Below are positions 60,146 through 61,665 of a stretch of 64,000 nucleotides of DNA, one piece after another. The notes beneath the pieces are model-generated. The model was not told the DNA's origin. It saw only the letters and a program-made list of their open reading frames with translations, and did no database searches. How positions within the stretch are numbered: the first letter of the stretch is position 1; every line of letters starts with the position of its first letter. Both the position numbers and the translations under genes were made by a program. The stretch covers positions 1,977,158 through 2,041,157 of the forward strand of contig BFEA01000065.1 in assembly GCA_003427395.1 (NCBI GenBank), given 5' to 3'. The stretch is from Chara braunii. Lineage: Eukaryota > Streptophyta > Charophyceae > Charales > Characeae.

Positions 60146-61261
60146 CGCTCGCTGTCTCTGTCACAGAGCCTTCCAATGTGTATGTGTGTTCGTGCATGTG
60201 ATTTGTCAGATTGTTCAGTGCCTCATATTGCTATCGCAAGAGTACTATTGACCTTTACCTCTCCCCGCTTAATTTCAAGATATTGCTAGTCTGCTTACAA
60301 CGAACCATGTGAAGCTGGGCACTCTGTTGCCTTTCTTGCAGTCTGTCAGAATCAAGTCGTAGATGATGTGGAATATCGTATTTGAGATAGCTGCTCACTC
60401 CAGATGTGCTTGAAATGATTATGTTATTGTCCAAATATTTTTTATCTTCCTAATTTCAAAGCTGGCTTTTTCTTTTCGCTGGATTCTTTTGTGTGTGTGG
60501 AGTGACACATTGCTCCACAGTGTGAGTTGCGTCCACAAGATTCCATTTGTAAATGTCGCAGCTCTAATCTATGGTACTTCGTTGTTATGGAACATGAGTT
60601 GAGAATAGGTCATAAGCAAAGGAAGTCCTTTGGGACATCTATTATAATTGGAATGATACAGAGAAGGTTAGCAGCGCCCCTGCCCAAGGATGACACATAA
60701 ATCGAGAAATGGTCCAAATTTTTAAGATAACTGGCTCTCTCCCAGAAAACAAAAGTCATGAGCAGAGGTAAATTTGATTTCTGGCATCTGCGAAGCGATT
60801 GCGTATTTTTCCAGGGCCGGGCTATGTTATTTTCAACTCCCCCCTTTCCTCTGGGGAGCTGTCTTCCACACGAGTCAGCCAGACAAACACATGGGAGAAA
60901 ACCTCATCTGCCACTTGCGTTGTGAATGAGACAGTTGCATGCTTCTTGAAACTGGTTAACTTCTAGCTTTCAAAGGGTGTGAAGCATTTAGTCAATGTGG
61001 CCCCTAAATCTGTGTTTGTGAACCCTTGATGTATCCATTTCCCTACGTTGCTTCGAATTGCAGGTAGTTGGCCCAGTCTATCATCAGCAACACAGCATGA
61101 GATTTGTGCCACCTGCTCATCCTCACGCCGCATACATTTACCCAAATGGTCCGCAGGTATGTAGTATCATCATTGCAGAGCTGTGTGCATGGTTGTCCAC
61201 ATATTCTAATCCTTTTCATTCCTTCTCGCAGGATCACTTCCAGGTCTATGGATCTTGCTAG
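1061..61261 (+). CDS. CID3/CID4-like: Ataxin-2 family RNA-binding protein (plant CID3/CID4 type), whole spliced gene
   Basis: Twelve exons: 1061-1472, 2517-2659, 12671-12861, 14078-14264, 15169-15705, 34342-34472, 37553-37670, 49210-49249, 54579-55381, 58552-58878, 61064-61156, 61232-61261. All junctions are GT-AG and intron phases agree (1,0,2,0,0,2,0,1,0,0,0), giving 1003 residues. Order: Gly-rich N-terminus (1-97), Lsm/SM-ATX fold (about 98-185), linker with ELKPW, LsmAD (about 252-315), acidic then Ser-rich linker, a [18 protein letters not shown] block, a charged helix-like block (535-573), a Ser/Pro/Ala-rich linker, PAM2 (849-867) and a Pro/Met/Gln-rich tail. Family members are cytoplasmic mRNA-binding proteins that contact poly(A)-binding protein through PAM2 and act in stress granules, mRNA stability and translation. 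Unlike human ATXN2 there is no N-terminal polyglutamine; that position is polyglycine. Coding sequence is about 5% of the gene span. Identity is sure; the last exon and exon 8 are less so. Confidence 0.92.
1395..1700 (+). repeat. Partial tandem duplication of exon 1 3' end into intron 1
   Basis: The exon segment coding [13 protein letters not shown] (about 1406-1454) reappears at about 1599-1647 with base changes that give [12 protein letters not shown] in one frame, followed by related C/T-rich sequence. The copy has no exon function: Lsm residues are altered and no matching donor follows. The offset is about 193 bp. Confidence 0.7.
1473..2516 (+). other. Intron 1
   Basis: GTAATT donor, AACAG acceptor. 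It holds a decayed partial copy of the end of exon 1 (about 1599-1647), a short poly-G run near 1989-2003 and a roughly 58-bp tandem duplication at 2234-2350. No other gene is seen. Confidence 0.85.
2234..2350 (+). repeat. Tandem duplication, ~58-bp unit, two copies
   Basis: A block containing GGTTGTCTATCTTCCGCCAG and AAGGGAGGGAA then GAGACTTGGATGGCAT occurs twice in direct succession with few differences, just upstream of exon 2. Confidence 0.85.
2517..2659 (+). CDS. CID3/CID4-like: Exon 2: second half of the Lsm (SM-ATX) domain
   Basis: Starts at phase 1 (GA completing Gly) and reads [13 protein letters not shown], ending [19 protein letters not shown] at phase 0. This matches the Lsm2-like half of ataxin-2 family domains, where a DFG-(I/V)-(I/V)LK(M)A block follows the loop and the domain closes with a (D/E)xVQ(I/V)IAK strand. 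The exon covers residues 138-185. With exon 1 the domain is about 88 residues, a normal size. Lsm domains bind RNA; in this family the domain is paired with LsmAD. Confidence 0.95.
2906..3200 (+). repeat. Duplicated module with (GA)n tracts
   Basis: Two copies of a ~145-bp block, each led by a GAGA microsatellite (about 2908-2935 and 3049-3077) followed by TGTGCGTATTTCTGATGACC and a C/T-rich tail. The copies differ by a handful of bases. The microsatellite lies at the unit boundary. Confidence 0.85.
3808..4135 (+). repeat. Tandem duplication, ~175-bp unit
   Basis: A block with TCTGGTCATTG, GCGCC(C/T)TAACGTG and CGCATGCATTCGTGGT occurs twice, flanked by C-rich and CTC-rich sequence. The surrounding 3200-4130 is C/T-rich throughout. 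Confidence 0.7.
5033..5141. repeat. Perfect inverted repeat: 44-bp arms, 21-nt loop
   Basis: Left arm 5033-5076 (TACCTTCTTCCCCCGAATAC onward) is the exact reverse complement of right arm 5098-5141, with loop 5077-5097. No mismatch is seen across 44 bp. A second, shorter palindromic area follows (CTGCCGCAG at about 5146 with CTGCGGCAG near 5200, and ACACACTC..GAGTGTGT between). The transcribed strand would fold into a long perfect stem. It could be a small foldback or MITE remnant, or a recent snap-back duplication. A small-RNA hairpin precursor is possible but unproven. Confidence 0.9.
6365..6500 (+). repeat. Tandem duplication, ~68-bp unit
   Basis: A block beginning TACTTGTCTTGA, with AGACACTGGCCAGTGGTTTT and CAAGTATCTTCAC, is present twice back to back with very few differences. 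Confidence 0.85.
7108..7176 (-). repeat. tRNA-like (SINE head-like) sequence
   Basis: On the - strand an A-box-like TGGCTGAATAACGC is followed 45 bases later by a B-box-like AGTTCAAATCCTG, the spacing of a tRNA gene. GGCTGAA and TTCAGCC within it pair. The acceptor stem and anticodon arm do not fold well, so a functional tRNA is unlikely; a tRNA-derived SINE 5' end is the better guess. Confidence 0.35.
7855..7887 (+). promoter_or_regulatory. Two telobox-like motifs
   Basis: AAACCCTAA occurs at 7855-7863 and 7879-7887. This is the plant telobox / telomere-repeat-like word. Two copies 24 bp apart in an A-rich stretch may be chance or a short interstitial telomere remnant. Confidence 0.35.
10620..10890 (-). 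pseudogene. Coding-like segment of unknown protein
   Basis: The - strand frame starting at 10890 reads as ordinary protein for about 75 residues: [18 protein letters not shown], then [14 protein letters not shown] and [18 protein letters not shown], before turning into hydrophobic low-complexity sequence. I do not recognise the family. The first 100 bases are duplicated at about 10975-11080, where the frame breaks after a few residues. No start, stop or splice context makes a complete gene. A decayed transposon or gene fragment is most likely. Confidence 0.25.
10793..11130 (+). repeat. Tandem duplication, ~175-bp unit
   Basis: A block with GTTTAAGGCTGCTTTTGGCA, GCAGCGAACTTGCTTTCACC and AACATGTCTGACATGTTG is repeated nearly exactly. 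Copies run from about 10793 and about 10968. Each ends in GGCGTTCTGTAACGG. Confidence 0.9.
11278..11345. repeat. Short imperfect inverted repeat
   Basis: CCCCCCAAACATAACGCGCC near 11279 pairs with GGCGCGTTGTGTTTGGGGG near 11327-11345, leaving about 30 nt of loop. It is a ~19-bp stem, much shorter than the 5033 hairpin. Confidence 0.7.
12671..12861 (+). CDS. CID3/CID4-like: Exon 3: linker between Lsm and LsmAD
   Basis: Acceptor TTTCTTGCAG, then [14 protein letters not shown]; the exon contains DIITDSAIS and [12 protein letters not shown] and ends LDTWNS plus CG of a split Arg at GTGAGC (phase 2). The pattern D-(S/T)-xIS .. (R/E)ELxxW .. DxWN is how plant CID3/CID4 proteins join Lsm to LsmAD. 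Residues 186-248. Downstream, a 29-bp piece (CCTATCATGGGTGGCCAGGG) is repeated at about 12888-12943 in the intron. Confidence 0.92.
12862..14077 (+). other. Intron 3
   Basis: Contains short direct duplications: 12885-12945; a pair carrying AAAGGCACGGTAGAGGCATT at about 13000 and 13104; and a pair at 13545-13652 carrying TGTCTGGTCGGAACGCCGAA. A truncated tRNA-Asn-like sequence lies on the - strand at 13238-13280. No gene. Confidence 0.85.
13238..13280 (-). repeat. Truncated tRNA-Asn-like sequence (SINE head-like)
   Basis: The - strand reads GTCTCGAGTAGCTCAGTGGT then CGGAGCAAATGGCTGTTAAG, which resembles the 5' half of a eukaryotic tRNA-Asn including A-box TAGCTCAGTGG and anticodon GTT. The B-box and 3' half are missing and a poly-A run follows on that strand. 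It is a fragment or a retroposed copy, not a working tRNA. Confidence 0.4.
14078..14264 (+). CDS. CID3/CID4-like: Exon 4: LsmAD (Lsm-associated) domain
   Basis: Acceptor GCGGTTTTAG; the first base completes Arg. It reads [19 protein letters not shown] then [12 protein letters not shown], a charged helix with [14 protein letters not shown], and ends NPHLAE at GTAAAG (phase 0). WxQFxxNxxLFGVxSTFDExLYTT is the signature of LsmAD, found only with the ataxin-2 type Lsm domain. Residues 249-311. The frame runs straight from exon 3 and into ERGQ of exon 5, as in plant homologues, where the domain closes AEERG. Confidence 0.97.
14265..15168 (+). other. Intron 4
   Basis: Holds a diverged ~160-bp tandem duplication at about 14460-14745 (shared words GAAAGGGTATTATTCATGAA and GACAACAAGCTG). 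It ends in a good acceptor, GCCTGCTACAG. No gene. Confidence 0.85.
14460..14745 (+). repeat. Tandem duplication, ~160-bp unit, diverged
   Basis: Two copies share GAAAGGGTATTATTCATGAA, GTATCATTTA and GGAGTAGCGT(T/C)GTTC in the same order. They are more diverged than the other duplications. Confidence 0.75.
15169..15705 (+). CDS. CID3/CID4-like: Exon 5: end of LsmAD, acidic patch and Ser/Ala-rich linker
   Basis: Starts at phase 0 as [20 protein letters not shown], matching the AEERG-(x)n-(D/E)EE-x-(K/L)YSSV segment after LsmAD in plant CID proteins. A strongly acidic patch follows ([13 protein letters not shown]), then about 110 residues rich in Ser, Ala, Thr and Val with no fold expected. It ends GPSDSMQ at CAG|GTATGT, phase 0. 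Residues 312-490. The linker is disordered and lineage-specific. Confidence 0.93.
17429..17487. repeat. (GATA)n followed by (GA)n microsatellite
   Basis: About ten GATA units run into a GA tract. A second GA tract lies at 17572-17590 in a diverged duplicate of the neighbouring sequence (AGCTT(C)(C/A)ATACCAC(C/T)AATCTCC occurs after each). Confidence 0.95.
18040..18970. repeat. CTG/CTC/TTC trinucleotide-rich tract (~0.9 kb)
   Basis: The + strand is nearly all C, T and G in runs of CTG, CTC, TTC and TCC. Many CTG runs reach four to six units, for example near 18537-18549 and 18778-18790. It makes long Leu/Ser/Pro/Cys open frames on + and Arg/Ser/Gln frames on -, none with domain content. It is a degenerate trinucleotide repeat, not a gene. 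Confidence 0.9.
19681..20150 (+). repeat. Tandem duplication, ~285-bp spacing
   Basis: A block carrying GGAGAGCGCTGTCAGACTCT, CATCTCCAAGAGCAC and AAAGGACACCT(G/C)GAGACCCC occurs at about 19681-19885 and 19965-20150. A short internal word, CTCAGAGAGC, recurs within the units. Confidence 0.8.
20390..20780 (+). repeat. Diverged duplication
   Basis: Words CTGGGACATGCAGCTCCT and AAGATGTGGGG(T/C)TCTTT occur in the same order in two blocks about 240 bp apart, with substantial divergence between. Confidence 0.65.
21220..22010. repeat. CAG/GCA trinucleotide-rich tract (~0.8 kb)
   Basis: The + strand is rich in CAG runs (for example near 21264-21294) with larger duplicated blocks: TAGCAGCTGGGTAGA(T/A) followed by GGGGGAGCAGGCACCTCAGG appears at about 21306 and 21487, and similar CAGGAG units repeat to 22010. 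No frame shows a protein domain. It is complementary in composition to the CTG-rich tract 3 kb upstream. Confidence 0.85.
24148..24570. repeat. Compound microsatellite cluster: poly-G, (GA)n, (CA)n, (CG)n nested in a tandem duplication
   Basis: A poly-G run (about 24148-24185), then (GA)n, then four copies of a unit with core CAAGACATGGGCCTGTTCAG followed by TTCAACCA (starting about 24245, 24352, 24435 and a diverged fourth near 24536). Units 1 and 2 are separated by (GA)n; units 2 and 3 each end in a (CA)n run (24379-24421, 24462-24489), the latter continuing into (CG)n and (GA)n. The microsatellite sits at the same point after ACCA in successive units. Confidence 0.9.
24815..25040 (+). repeat. 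Tandem duplication, ~113-bp unit
   Basis: A block with TTGTTTCGGTCTCAGCTGAT, GTGTGCCTACCCAGTCTA and TTTGGAAAAGACTATGTATA is present twice; the second copy has lost a short internal stretch. Confidence 0.9.
27585..27935 (+). repeat. Tandem duplication, ~175-bp unit
   Basis: Two copies begin TTTCCTTCTTTGTTGCAGTC and contain AGGCGACCCCAAT, TTGATGGGGATTGT, CATGCCTGCGTGTCAACTC and GAATTGAATAGGCTCTGCA. More diverged relatives lie at about 27290-27320 and 28190-28230. Each copy carries a splice-acceptor-like TTTGTTGCAG, but downstream frames close quickly. Confidence 0.85.
29322..29378 (+). repeat. tRNA-like (SINE head-like) sequence
   Basis: CCCCGTAGTGGTCAGGTCCC starts with a box-A-like element and is followed by GGTTCGAGTTACGGG, a box-B-like element. 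The 5' CCCGTA and 3' TACGGG could pair as an acceptor stem, but spacing is compressed and no proper anticodon arm forms. Probably tRNA-derived. Confidence 0.3.
32566..32632 (+). repeat. tRNA-like sequence, Asn-type
   Basis: Box A TAGCTTAGCTGG at 32572 and box B GTTCGAATCC at 32616 have tRNA-gene spacing, with GTT at the anticodon position. The anticodon stem has three mismatches and the acceptor stem does not pair, so this is a decayed tRNA or SINE head. Confidence 0.4.
32821..32832 (+). CDS. Possible 12-nt microexon (KHQQ) in intron 5
   Basis: TTGTTTTTCATTTCACAG is followed by AAACATCAACAG and then GTAAGTGCC. Both splice signals are close to consensus and the 12 nt are phase 0 at both ends, so inclusion would insert Lys-His-Gln-Gln between exon 5 (..DSMQ) and exon 6 (PGSPIN..) without changing frame. 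There is no conservation evidence and the reading frame is complete without it. It could be an alternative cassette or chance. Confidence 0.3.
32936..33038 (+). repeat. Tandem duplication, ~51-bp unit, nearly exact
   Basis: CACCTTTGACCCCCTCACTG, CCTTTGACCCCCTAGGTGAA and GGACTTTATA occur twice in direct succession with almost no change. The inner word CTTTGACCCCCT also repeats within each unit. Confidence 0.9.
33399..33460 (+). repeat. tRNA-like (SINE head-like) sequence
   Basis: A-box-like TAGCCTTGTGGTTAGGTG at 33401 and B-box-like GTGTTCGAGTCC about 44 bases later. No clean cloverleaf. Probably a tRNA-derived retroposon head. Confidence 0.35.
33783..33918 (+). repeat. Tandem duplication, ~68-bp unit, nearly exact
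   Basis: CTTTTCCCAATTCTTAGATT and TCATCATTGATTAAAATTTG, ending CATTGAATTCAAAGGTA, are present twice with only a few differences. Confidence 0.9.
34342..34472 (+). CDS. CID3/CID4-like: Exon 6: [12 protein letters not shown] / ALNLDP conserved block
   Basis: Acceptor TGTTTTGCTGACAG at phase 0, then [19 protein letters not shown] and [16 protein letters not shown], ending AG of a split Arg before GTGGGT (phase 2). The RSPLxSP then ALNLDPxxPxV pattern is a conserved Ser/Pro block of plant ataxin-2-like proteins ahead of the helical segment. A later AG at 34360-34361 would give the wrong phase, so 34342 is chosen. Residues 491-533. The flanking introns are 18.6 and 3.1 kb. Confidence 0.9.
34473..37552 (+). 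other. Intron 6
   Basis: GTGGGT donor, CGTCTTGTTCAG acceptor. A G-rich stretch from about 35400 to 36780 contains two tandem duplications (35655-35846 and 35940-36150) that create long - strand frames rich in Pro, His and Ser. No domain-bearing frame. Confidence 0.85.
35655..36150 (+). repeat. Two adjacent G-rich tandem duplications (~95-bp and ~108-bp units)
   Basis: First pair: ACAATGTTTGTGCTCCATCA, GAGAAGGGGG and GAGATGCTCTGGAGAGGGGG at about 35658 and 35753. Second pair: TTCAATGC(A/G)TTGGG, CAAGAGGCTTC and GATAGGGA(A/G)TGTGC at about 35948 and 36055. The CAAGAGGCTT(C/T) word recurs again near 36719. Confidence 0.85.
37553..37670 (+). CDS. CID3/CID4-like: Exon 7: charged helical segment
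   Basis: First G completes Arg; then [20 protein letters not shown] and [19 protein letters not shown]. Joined to exon 6 it gives [17 protein letters not shown], the short helix that follows the LDP block (human ATXN2 has a similar DLKKFKNDFRLQ element here). Phase 0 end at GAG|GTCAGT. An alternative in-frame donor, GAA|GTGAGG at 37652, would remove VRTVRE. Residues 534-573. The 3' half is duplicated about 172 bp downstream in decayed form. Confidence 0.88.
37628..37965 (+). repeat. Partial tandem duplication of exon 7 3' half into intron 7
   Basis: TTATTTAGAGAATCCCTCGA, GAGGACTGTCAGG and TTCTTAACCTTCCAAACATC in exon 7 and its donor region recur at about 37805-37870 as GTATTTAGAGAATCCCTTGA, GAGGACTGTGAGG and TTCTTAAACCTCCAAACATC. 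The copy has lost the GTCAGT donor (now GTTGAT). Following intron sequence also matches (CTTGCTCAA, TAGGCTGCC/TAGGCGGCC). Confidence 0.85.
38003..38240 (-). pseudogene. Coding-like segment of unknown protein
   Basis: One - strand frame reads [20 protein letters not shown] then [20 protein letters not shown], ordinary-looking protein, and is preceded in another frame by [20 protein letters not shown], suggesting a frameshift between them. No family is recognised. It abuts the outer end of the left LTR (38380), so it may be a fragment of another mobile element. No complete start or end is seen. Confidence 0.25.
38380..39242 (-). repeat. 3' LTR of the gypsy element (863 bp)
   Basis: On + it runs from TGCCAGAAAAATGAGC to ..TATCCTCGCA, matching the right LTR along its length. 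It contains a (ATC)13 microsatellite at 38654-38692 and shared blocks such as CAATGAGAGCTTGCTCT and CGAAATTGACAGCTGAGGGC. Relative to the right LTR it lacks some internal segments (for example the block near 46060-46100). Confidence 0.9.
39243..39258 (-). promoter_or_regulatory. Polypurine tract of the gypsy element
   Basis: On the - strand GAAGAAAAGGAGGGAA directly precedes the 3' LTR (TGCGAGG..). This is the expected place and composition for the plus-strand primer. Confidence 0.75.
39277..40570 (-). pseudogene. Integrase with chromodomain-like C-terminus (broken)
   Basis: Reading on -: an HHCC-type zinc module ([11 protein letters not shown] .. CQVCQRDK) near 40560-40440; a core with SMDF near 40350; a segment [18 protein letters not shown]; then SNRDVR, where the family normally has SDRD, so the second catalytic Asp is Asn. 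After a frame change the fragment from 40149 reads [16 protein letters not shown], holding the final catalytic Glu. It ends with a GPY-like region and [20 protein letters not shown] then [15 protein letters not shown], which resembles a chromodomain. A TAG stop at 40489-40491 replaces a codon in FWxPTMM. Non-functional as read. Confidence 0.88.
40830..41990 (-). pseudogene. Reverse transcriptase and RNase H (broken)
   Basis: Reading on -: [37 protein letters not shown], then a TGA (41841-41843) where the family has Cys in RMCIDYRxLN; further on [19 protein letters not shown] (Gly of the usual LKSGYHQI is Glu), [17 protein letters not shown], and the active site [13 protein letters not shown] intact. 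Connection region: [14 protein letters not shown]. RNase H follows: [16 protein letters not shown] and VRSDHETLH, then a stop (40919-40921). Another stop lies at 41964-41966. Typical Ty3/gypsy spacing. Confidence 0.92.
42233..42559 (-). pseudogene. Retroviral-type aspartic protease region
   Basis: Contains [12 protein letters not shown] (after the usual D[ST]G position), [19 protein letters not shown] and [20 protein letters not shown]. The last resembles the (D/V)xILGMDWL element with Asp replaced by Tyr. The catalytic Asp-Ser/Thr-Gly itself is not clearly preserved at the start of the open segment. Confidence 0.75.
42910..42951 (-). pseudogene. CCHC zinc knuckle of Gag
   Basis: The - strand codes [14 protein letters not shown], an exact C-x2-C-x4-H-x4-C knuckle preceded by basic residues (RIARGT), as in the nucleocapsid part of gypsy Gag. 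It is the only intact knuckle seen. Confidence 0.88.
43256..44687 (-). pseudogene. Gag (broken into three open segments)
   Basis: A start at 44687 reads [20 protein letters not shown] and meets a TGA before [12 protein letters not shown]. The N-terminal part (44609-43938) has a long charged coiled-coil-like stretch ([20 protein letters not shown]). The second segment (43798-43565) has [20 protein letters not shown] and [14 protein letters not shown], the retrotransposon Gag core pattern; the third (43549-43256) has the [16 protein letters not shown] element. Stops separate the segments. Confidence 0.8.
45800..45811 (-). promoter_or_regulatory. Primer-binding site, initiator tRNA-Met type
   Basis: The - strand reads TGGTATCGGAGC three bases inside the 5' LTR. 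Plant Ty3/gypsy elements commonly use TGGTATCAGAGC, complementary to initiator tRNA-Met; one base differs here. Confidence 0.88.
45815..46753 (-). repeat. 5' LTR of the gypsy element (939 bp)
   Basis: On + it runs from TGCAAGGAAAACGAGC to ..GATCCTCGCA. Starts and ends are TG..CA. It contains a (ATC)8 microsatellite at 46158-46181, five units shorter than the 3' LTR. The inner edge is fixed by the primer-binding site. Confidence 0.9.
46775..46855. repeat. Dispersed repeat piece shared with 52670-52745
   Basis: AAGTGGCCATAGCGGCTGTA followed by G(A/C)TGTGGCTGCGG occurs here, just outside the 5' LTR, and again at about 52674-52710, also a few hundred bases from an LTR copy (53075). This suggests a separate dispersed element or a larger LTR-linked unit. 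Confidence 0.65.
47127..47703. repeat. Large foldback: ~275-bp inverted arms, short loop
   Basis: The left arm (about 47127-47400) and right arm (about 47425-47703) are reverse complements over nearly their whole length, with scattered mismatches and a few indels. Examples: GACGGCATTAGTGAAACCAG on the left against CTGGTTTCACTAATGCCGTC on the right, and GTTTGCCT against AGGCAAAC at the inner end. The loop is only about 25 nt. No transposase is present. It is either a foldback/MITE-type element or an inverted duplication, and an intron transcript would form a long double strand. Confidence 0.88.
49210..49249 (+). CDS. CID3/CID4-like: Exon 8: 40-nt small exon
   Basis: Strong acceptor (CCTAAATTCTCGTCATTTCAG, with a CTAAAT branch-like word) and strong donor (CAT|GTGAGT). 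It starts phase 0, as exon 7 demands, and ends phase 1, as exon 9 demands, adding [13 protein letters not shown] and the first base of Leu. The Ser/Pro/Arg composition suits the linker. It is the only segment found between exons 7 and 9 with good sites and the right phases. No independent conservation is visible to me. Residues 574-586. Confidence 0.72.
52470..52605. repeat. GC-rich block with (A)nT tail, retroposon-like
   Basis: GACGGTCGGCGGCCC, CGGCTGCCGACCCGCCGACT and ACCGGTCGGGGGTCGTCGGC form a dense set of CCGAC/GTCGG words able to pair with one another. A tail of A runs separated by single T follows (52572-52600). A short GC-rich body ending in an A-rich tail is typical of a retroposed element, but no promoter box or target duplication is clear. 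Confidence 0.45.
53025..54260 (+). repeat. Minisatellite (~66-bp unit) interrupted by a solo LTR
   Basis: Units with CCAGAT(A/G)CCCA(C/T)GTCA(A/G)CTGCAG then CCTGGCTGAGCAGTATCCTTC occur before (53029-53074) and after (54107 onward, two full units plus a partial) the LTR. Units are joined by (C/G/T)C(C/T)GC(A/G)AAGG(T/C)GGGAAAATA. Removing the LTR and one CTTC restores a continuous array. Confidence 0.85.
53075..54103 (+). mobile_element. Solo LTR of the gypsy family, with 4-bp target duplication
   Basis: It starts TGCGAGGATCAGGG and ends TTATTTTCCTTGCA, the same termini as the LTRs at 38380 and 45815 but in the opposite orientation. Internally it shares the ATC/GAT microsatellite (six units, 53745-53762) and the CCAACTGGCG-type block. 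It is flanked by CTTC on both sides (53071-53074, 54104-54107), a 4-bp target duplication. No internal genes, so it formed by LTR-LTR recombination. Confidence 0.9.
54579..55381 (+). CDS. CID3/CID4-like: Exon 9: Ser/Pro/Ala-rich linker and first half of PAM2
   Basis: Acceptor CGATTGTTTACAG; TG completes Leu, then [20 protein letters not shown]. About 250 residues of Ser, Pro, Ala, Thr and Val follow with no fold expected, then [15 protein letters not shown] at GCAAAG|GTGAGT, phase 0. SxLNPNAK is the first half of the PAM2 motif that binds the MLLE domain of poly(A)-binding protein. The frame upstream closes at a TGA (54536-54538), so the exon must begin after that. If not spliced, the frame ends nine codons into the intron. 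Residues 587-854. Confidence 0.9.
57312..58086 (-). mobile_element. Diverged, shorter solo LTR with 4-bp target duplication
   Basis: On + it runs TGCAAGGAATATCACG .. TTTCCTCGCA, the same terminal words as the main LTR family, flanked by CAAT on both sides (57308-57311 and 58087-58090). Internal similarity is limited to islands such as AACCAACTGGCG and CCCTCACTTAGGGC, so it is an older copy or a related subfamily. Confidence 0.82.
58500..58544. repeat. Poly-G run at a splice acceptor
   Basis: About 45 bases of G with three isolated A lie 7-51 bp upstream of the exon 10 boundary. The run could form G-quadruplexes in DNA or RNA. Exact length in an assembly is often unreliable. Confidence 0.9.
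58552..58878 (+). CDS. CID3/CID4-like: Exon 10: second half of PAM2 and Pro/Met/Gln-rich region
   Basis: Starts phase 0 as [17 protein letters not shown]. Joined to exon 9 it gives [19 protein letters not shown], the extended plant PAM2 with a repeated LNPNAK core; the intron falls between the Lys and Glu of the first core. The rest ([20 protein letters not shown] .. [16 protein letters not shown]) is a Pro/Met/Gln/Tyr low-complexity tail, as in plant CID3/CID4. It ends TQPQVQ at CAG|GTGAGC. Residues 855-963. Confidence 0.95.
60061..60142. repeat. Perfect (TC)41 microsatellite
   Basis: Eighty-two bases of uninterrupted TC followed by CGCTCGCTCGCTGTCTC. It is the longest pure dinucleotide run in the window, on the transcribed strand of intron 10. 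Confidence 0.98.
60625..60723 (+). ncRNA. U6 spliceosomal snRNA-like sequence (probable pseudogene)
   Basis: GTCCTTTGGGACATC forms the short 5' stem-loop (canonical U6 begins GTCCCTTCGGGGACATC). Then come ATTGGAATGATACAGAGAAG with the ACAGAGA box intact, GTTAGC with the AGC triad, GCCCCTGCCCAAGGATGACA for the internal stem-loop, and AAATCGAGAAATGGTCCAAA ending in a T run. Differences from typical plant U6: a deletion in the 5' stem, a GC deletion after GACAC and changed internal stem bases. No TATA at -30 and no plant upstream sequence element (RTCCCACATCG) is seen, so a retroposed or dead copy is more likely than a gene. Confidence 0.85.
61064..61156 (+). CDS. CID3/CID4-like: Exon 11: C-terminal His/Pro-rich region
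   Basis: Acceptor CGAATTGCAG, phase 0: [20 protein letters not shown] then [11 protein letters not shown], with donor CCGCAG|GTATGT at phase 0. His/Pro/Tyr/Gln composition continues the low-complexity tail of exon 10, and plant homologues have YHPNGQP-like words here. Residues 964-994. Confidence 0.85.
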
Positions 61262-61665
61262 GTGTGTATGTGAAATTGTGAATCACCCTAACTACCAACT
61301 ACCGTATCATGTGTTCCCTGGCTTGCATGCCCGTCGTCTTTGCCCGTTCTACTGCCATTAACGATATCGTGTGATGCCTCGCTGGCATGCTCACGTTCTC
61401 TGTGGGGAGTAGTTCAGGAACTCTTGCCTCTCAGTATTACAGCAGGATCACTTCTAGGTCTATGGATCTTGGTAGGTGTGTATGTGAGGTTTTGAATTGC
61501 CCTAACTACCATCTATGGTATTGTGTGTTCCCGGGCTTTTGCATGCTCATCGTCTTTGCCTGTTCTACTGCCATTAACGATATCATGTGATGCCTCGCTG
61601 GCATGCTCACCTTCTCTGTGGGGAGTAGTTCAGGAACTCTTGCCTCGCAGTATTACAGCTGTATT
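61220..61665 (+). repeat. Tandem duplication (~213-bp unit) containing the probable last exon
   Basis: GGATCACTTC(C/T)AGGTCTATGG, ATCTTG(C/G)TAGGTGTGTATGT, TTCTACTGCCATTAACGATA and GGGGAGTAGTTCAGGAACTC occur in both copies in the same order. Copy 2 begins at about 61444. Confidence 0.9.
61232..61261 (+). CDS. CID3/CID4-like: Exon 12: probable last exon, short C-terminus and stop
   Basis: A 75-bp intron with acceptor TTCATTCCTTCTCGCAG leads into DHFQVYGSC and TAG. The acceptor is good and the phase fits, but only nine residues follow and none are conserved enough to confirm. The block containing it is duplicated about 213 bp downstream, where the frame reads DHF and stops and the pyrimidine tract is lost. 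An alternative is a different terminal exon, or read-through of the exon 11 donor. Confidence 0.5.
   Translation, partial: DHFQVYGSC

Larger units (their letters stand above)
58879..61063 (+). other. Intron 10 (2.2 kb)
   Basis: GTGAGC donor, TTCGAATTGCAG acceptor. It includes a strong unused-looking acceptor at 59609, a perfect (TC)41 tract (60061-60142) and a U6 snRNA-like sequence (60625-60723). No other gene. Confidence 0.85.
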
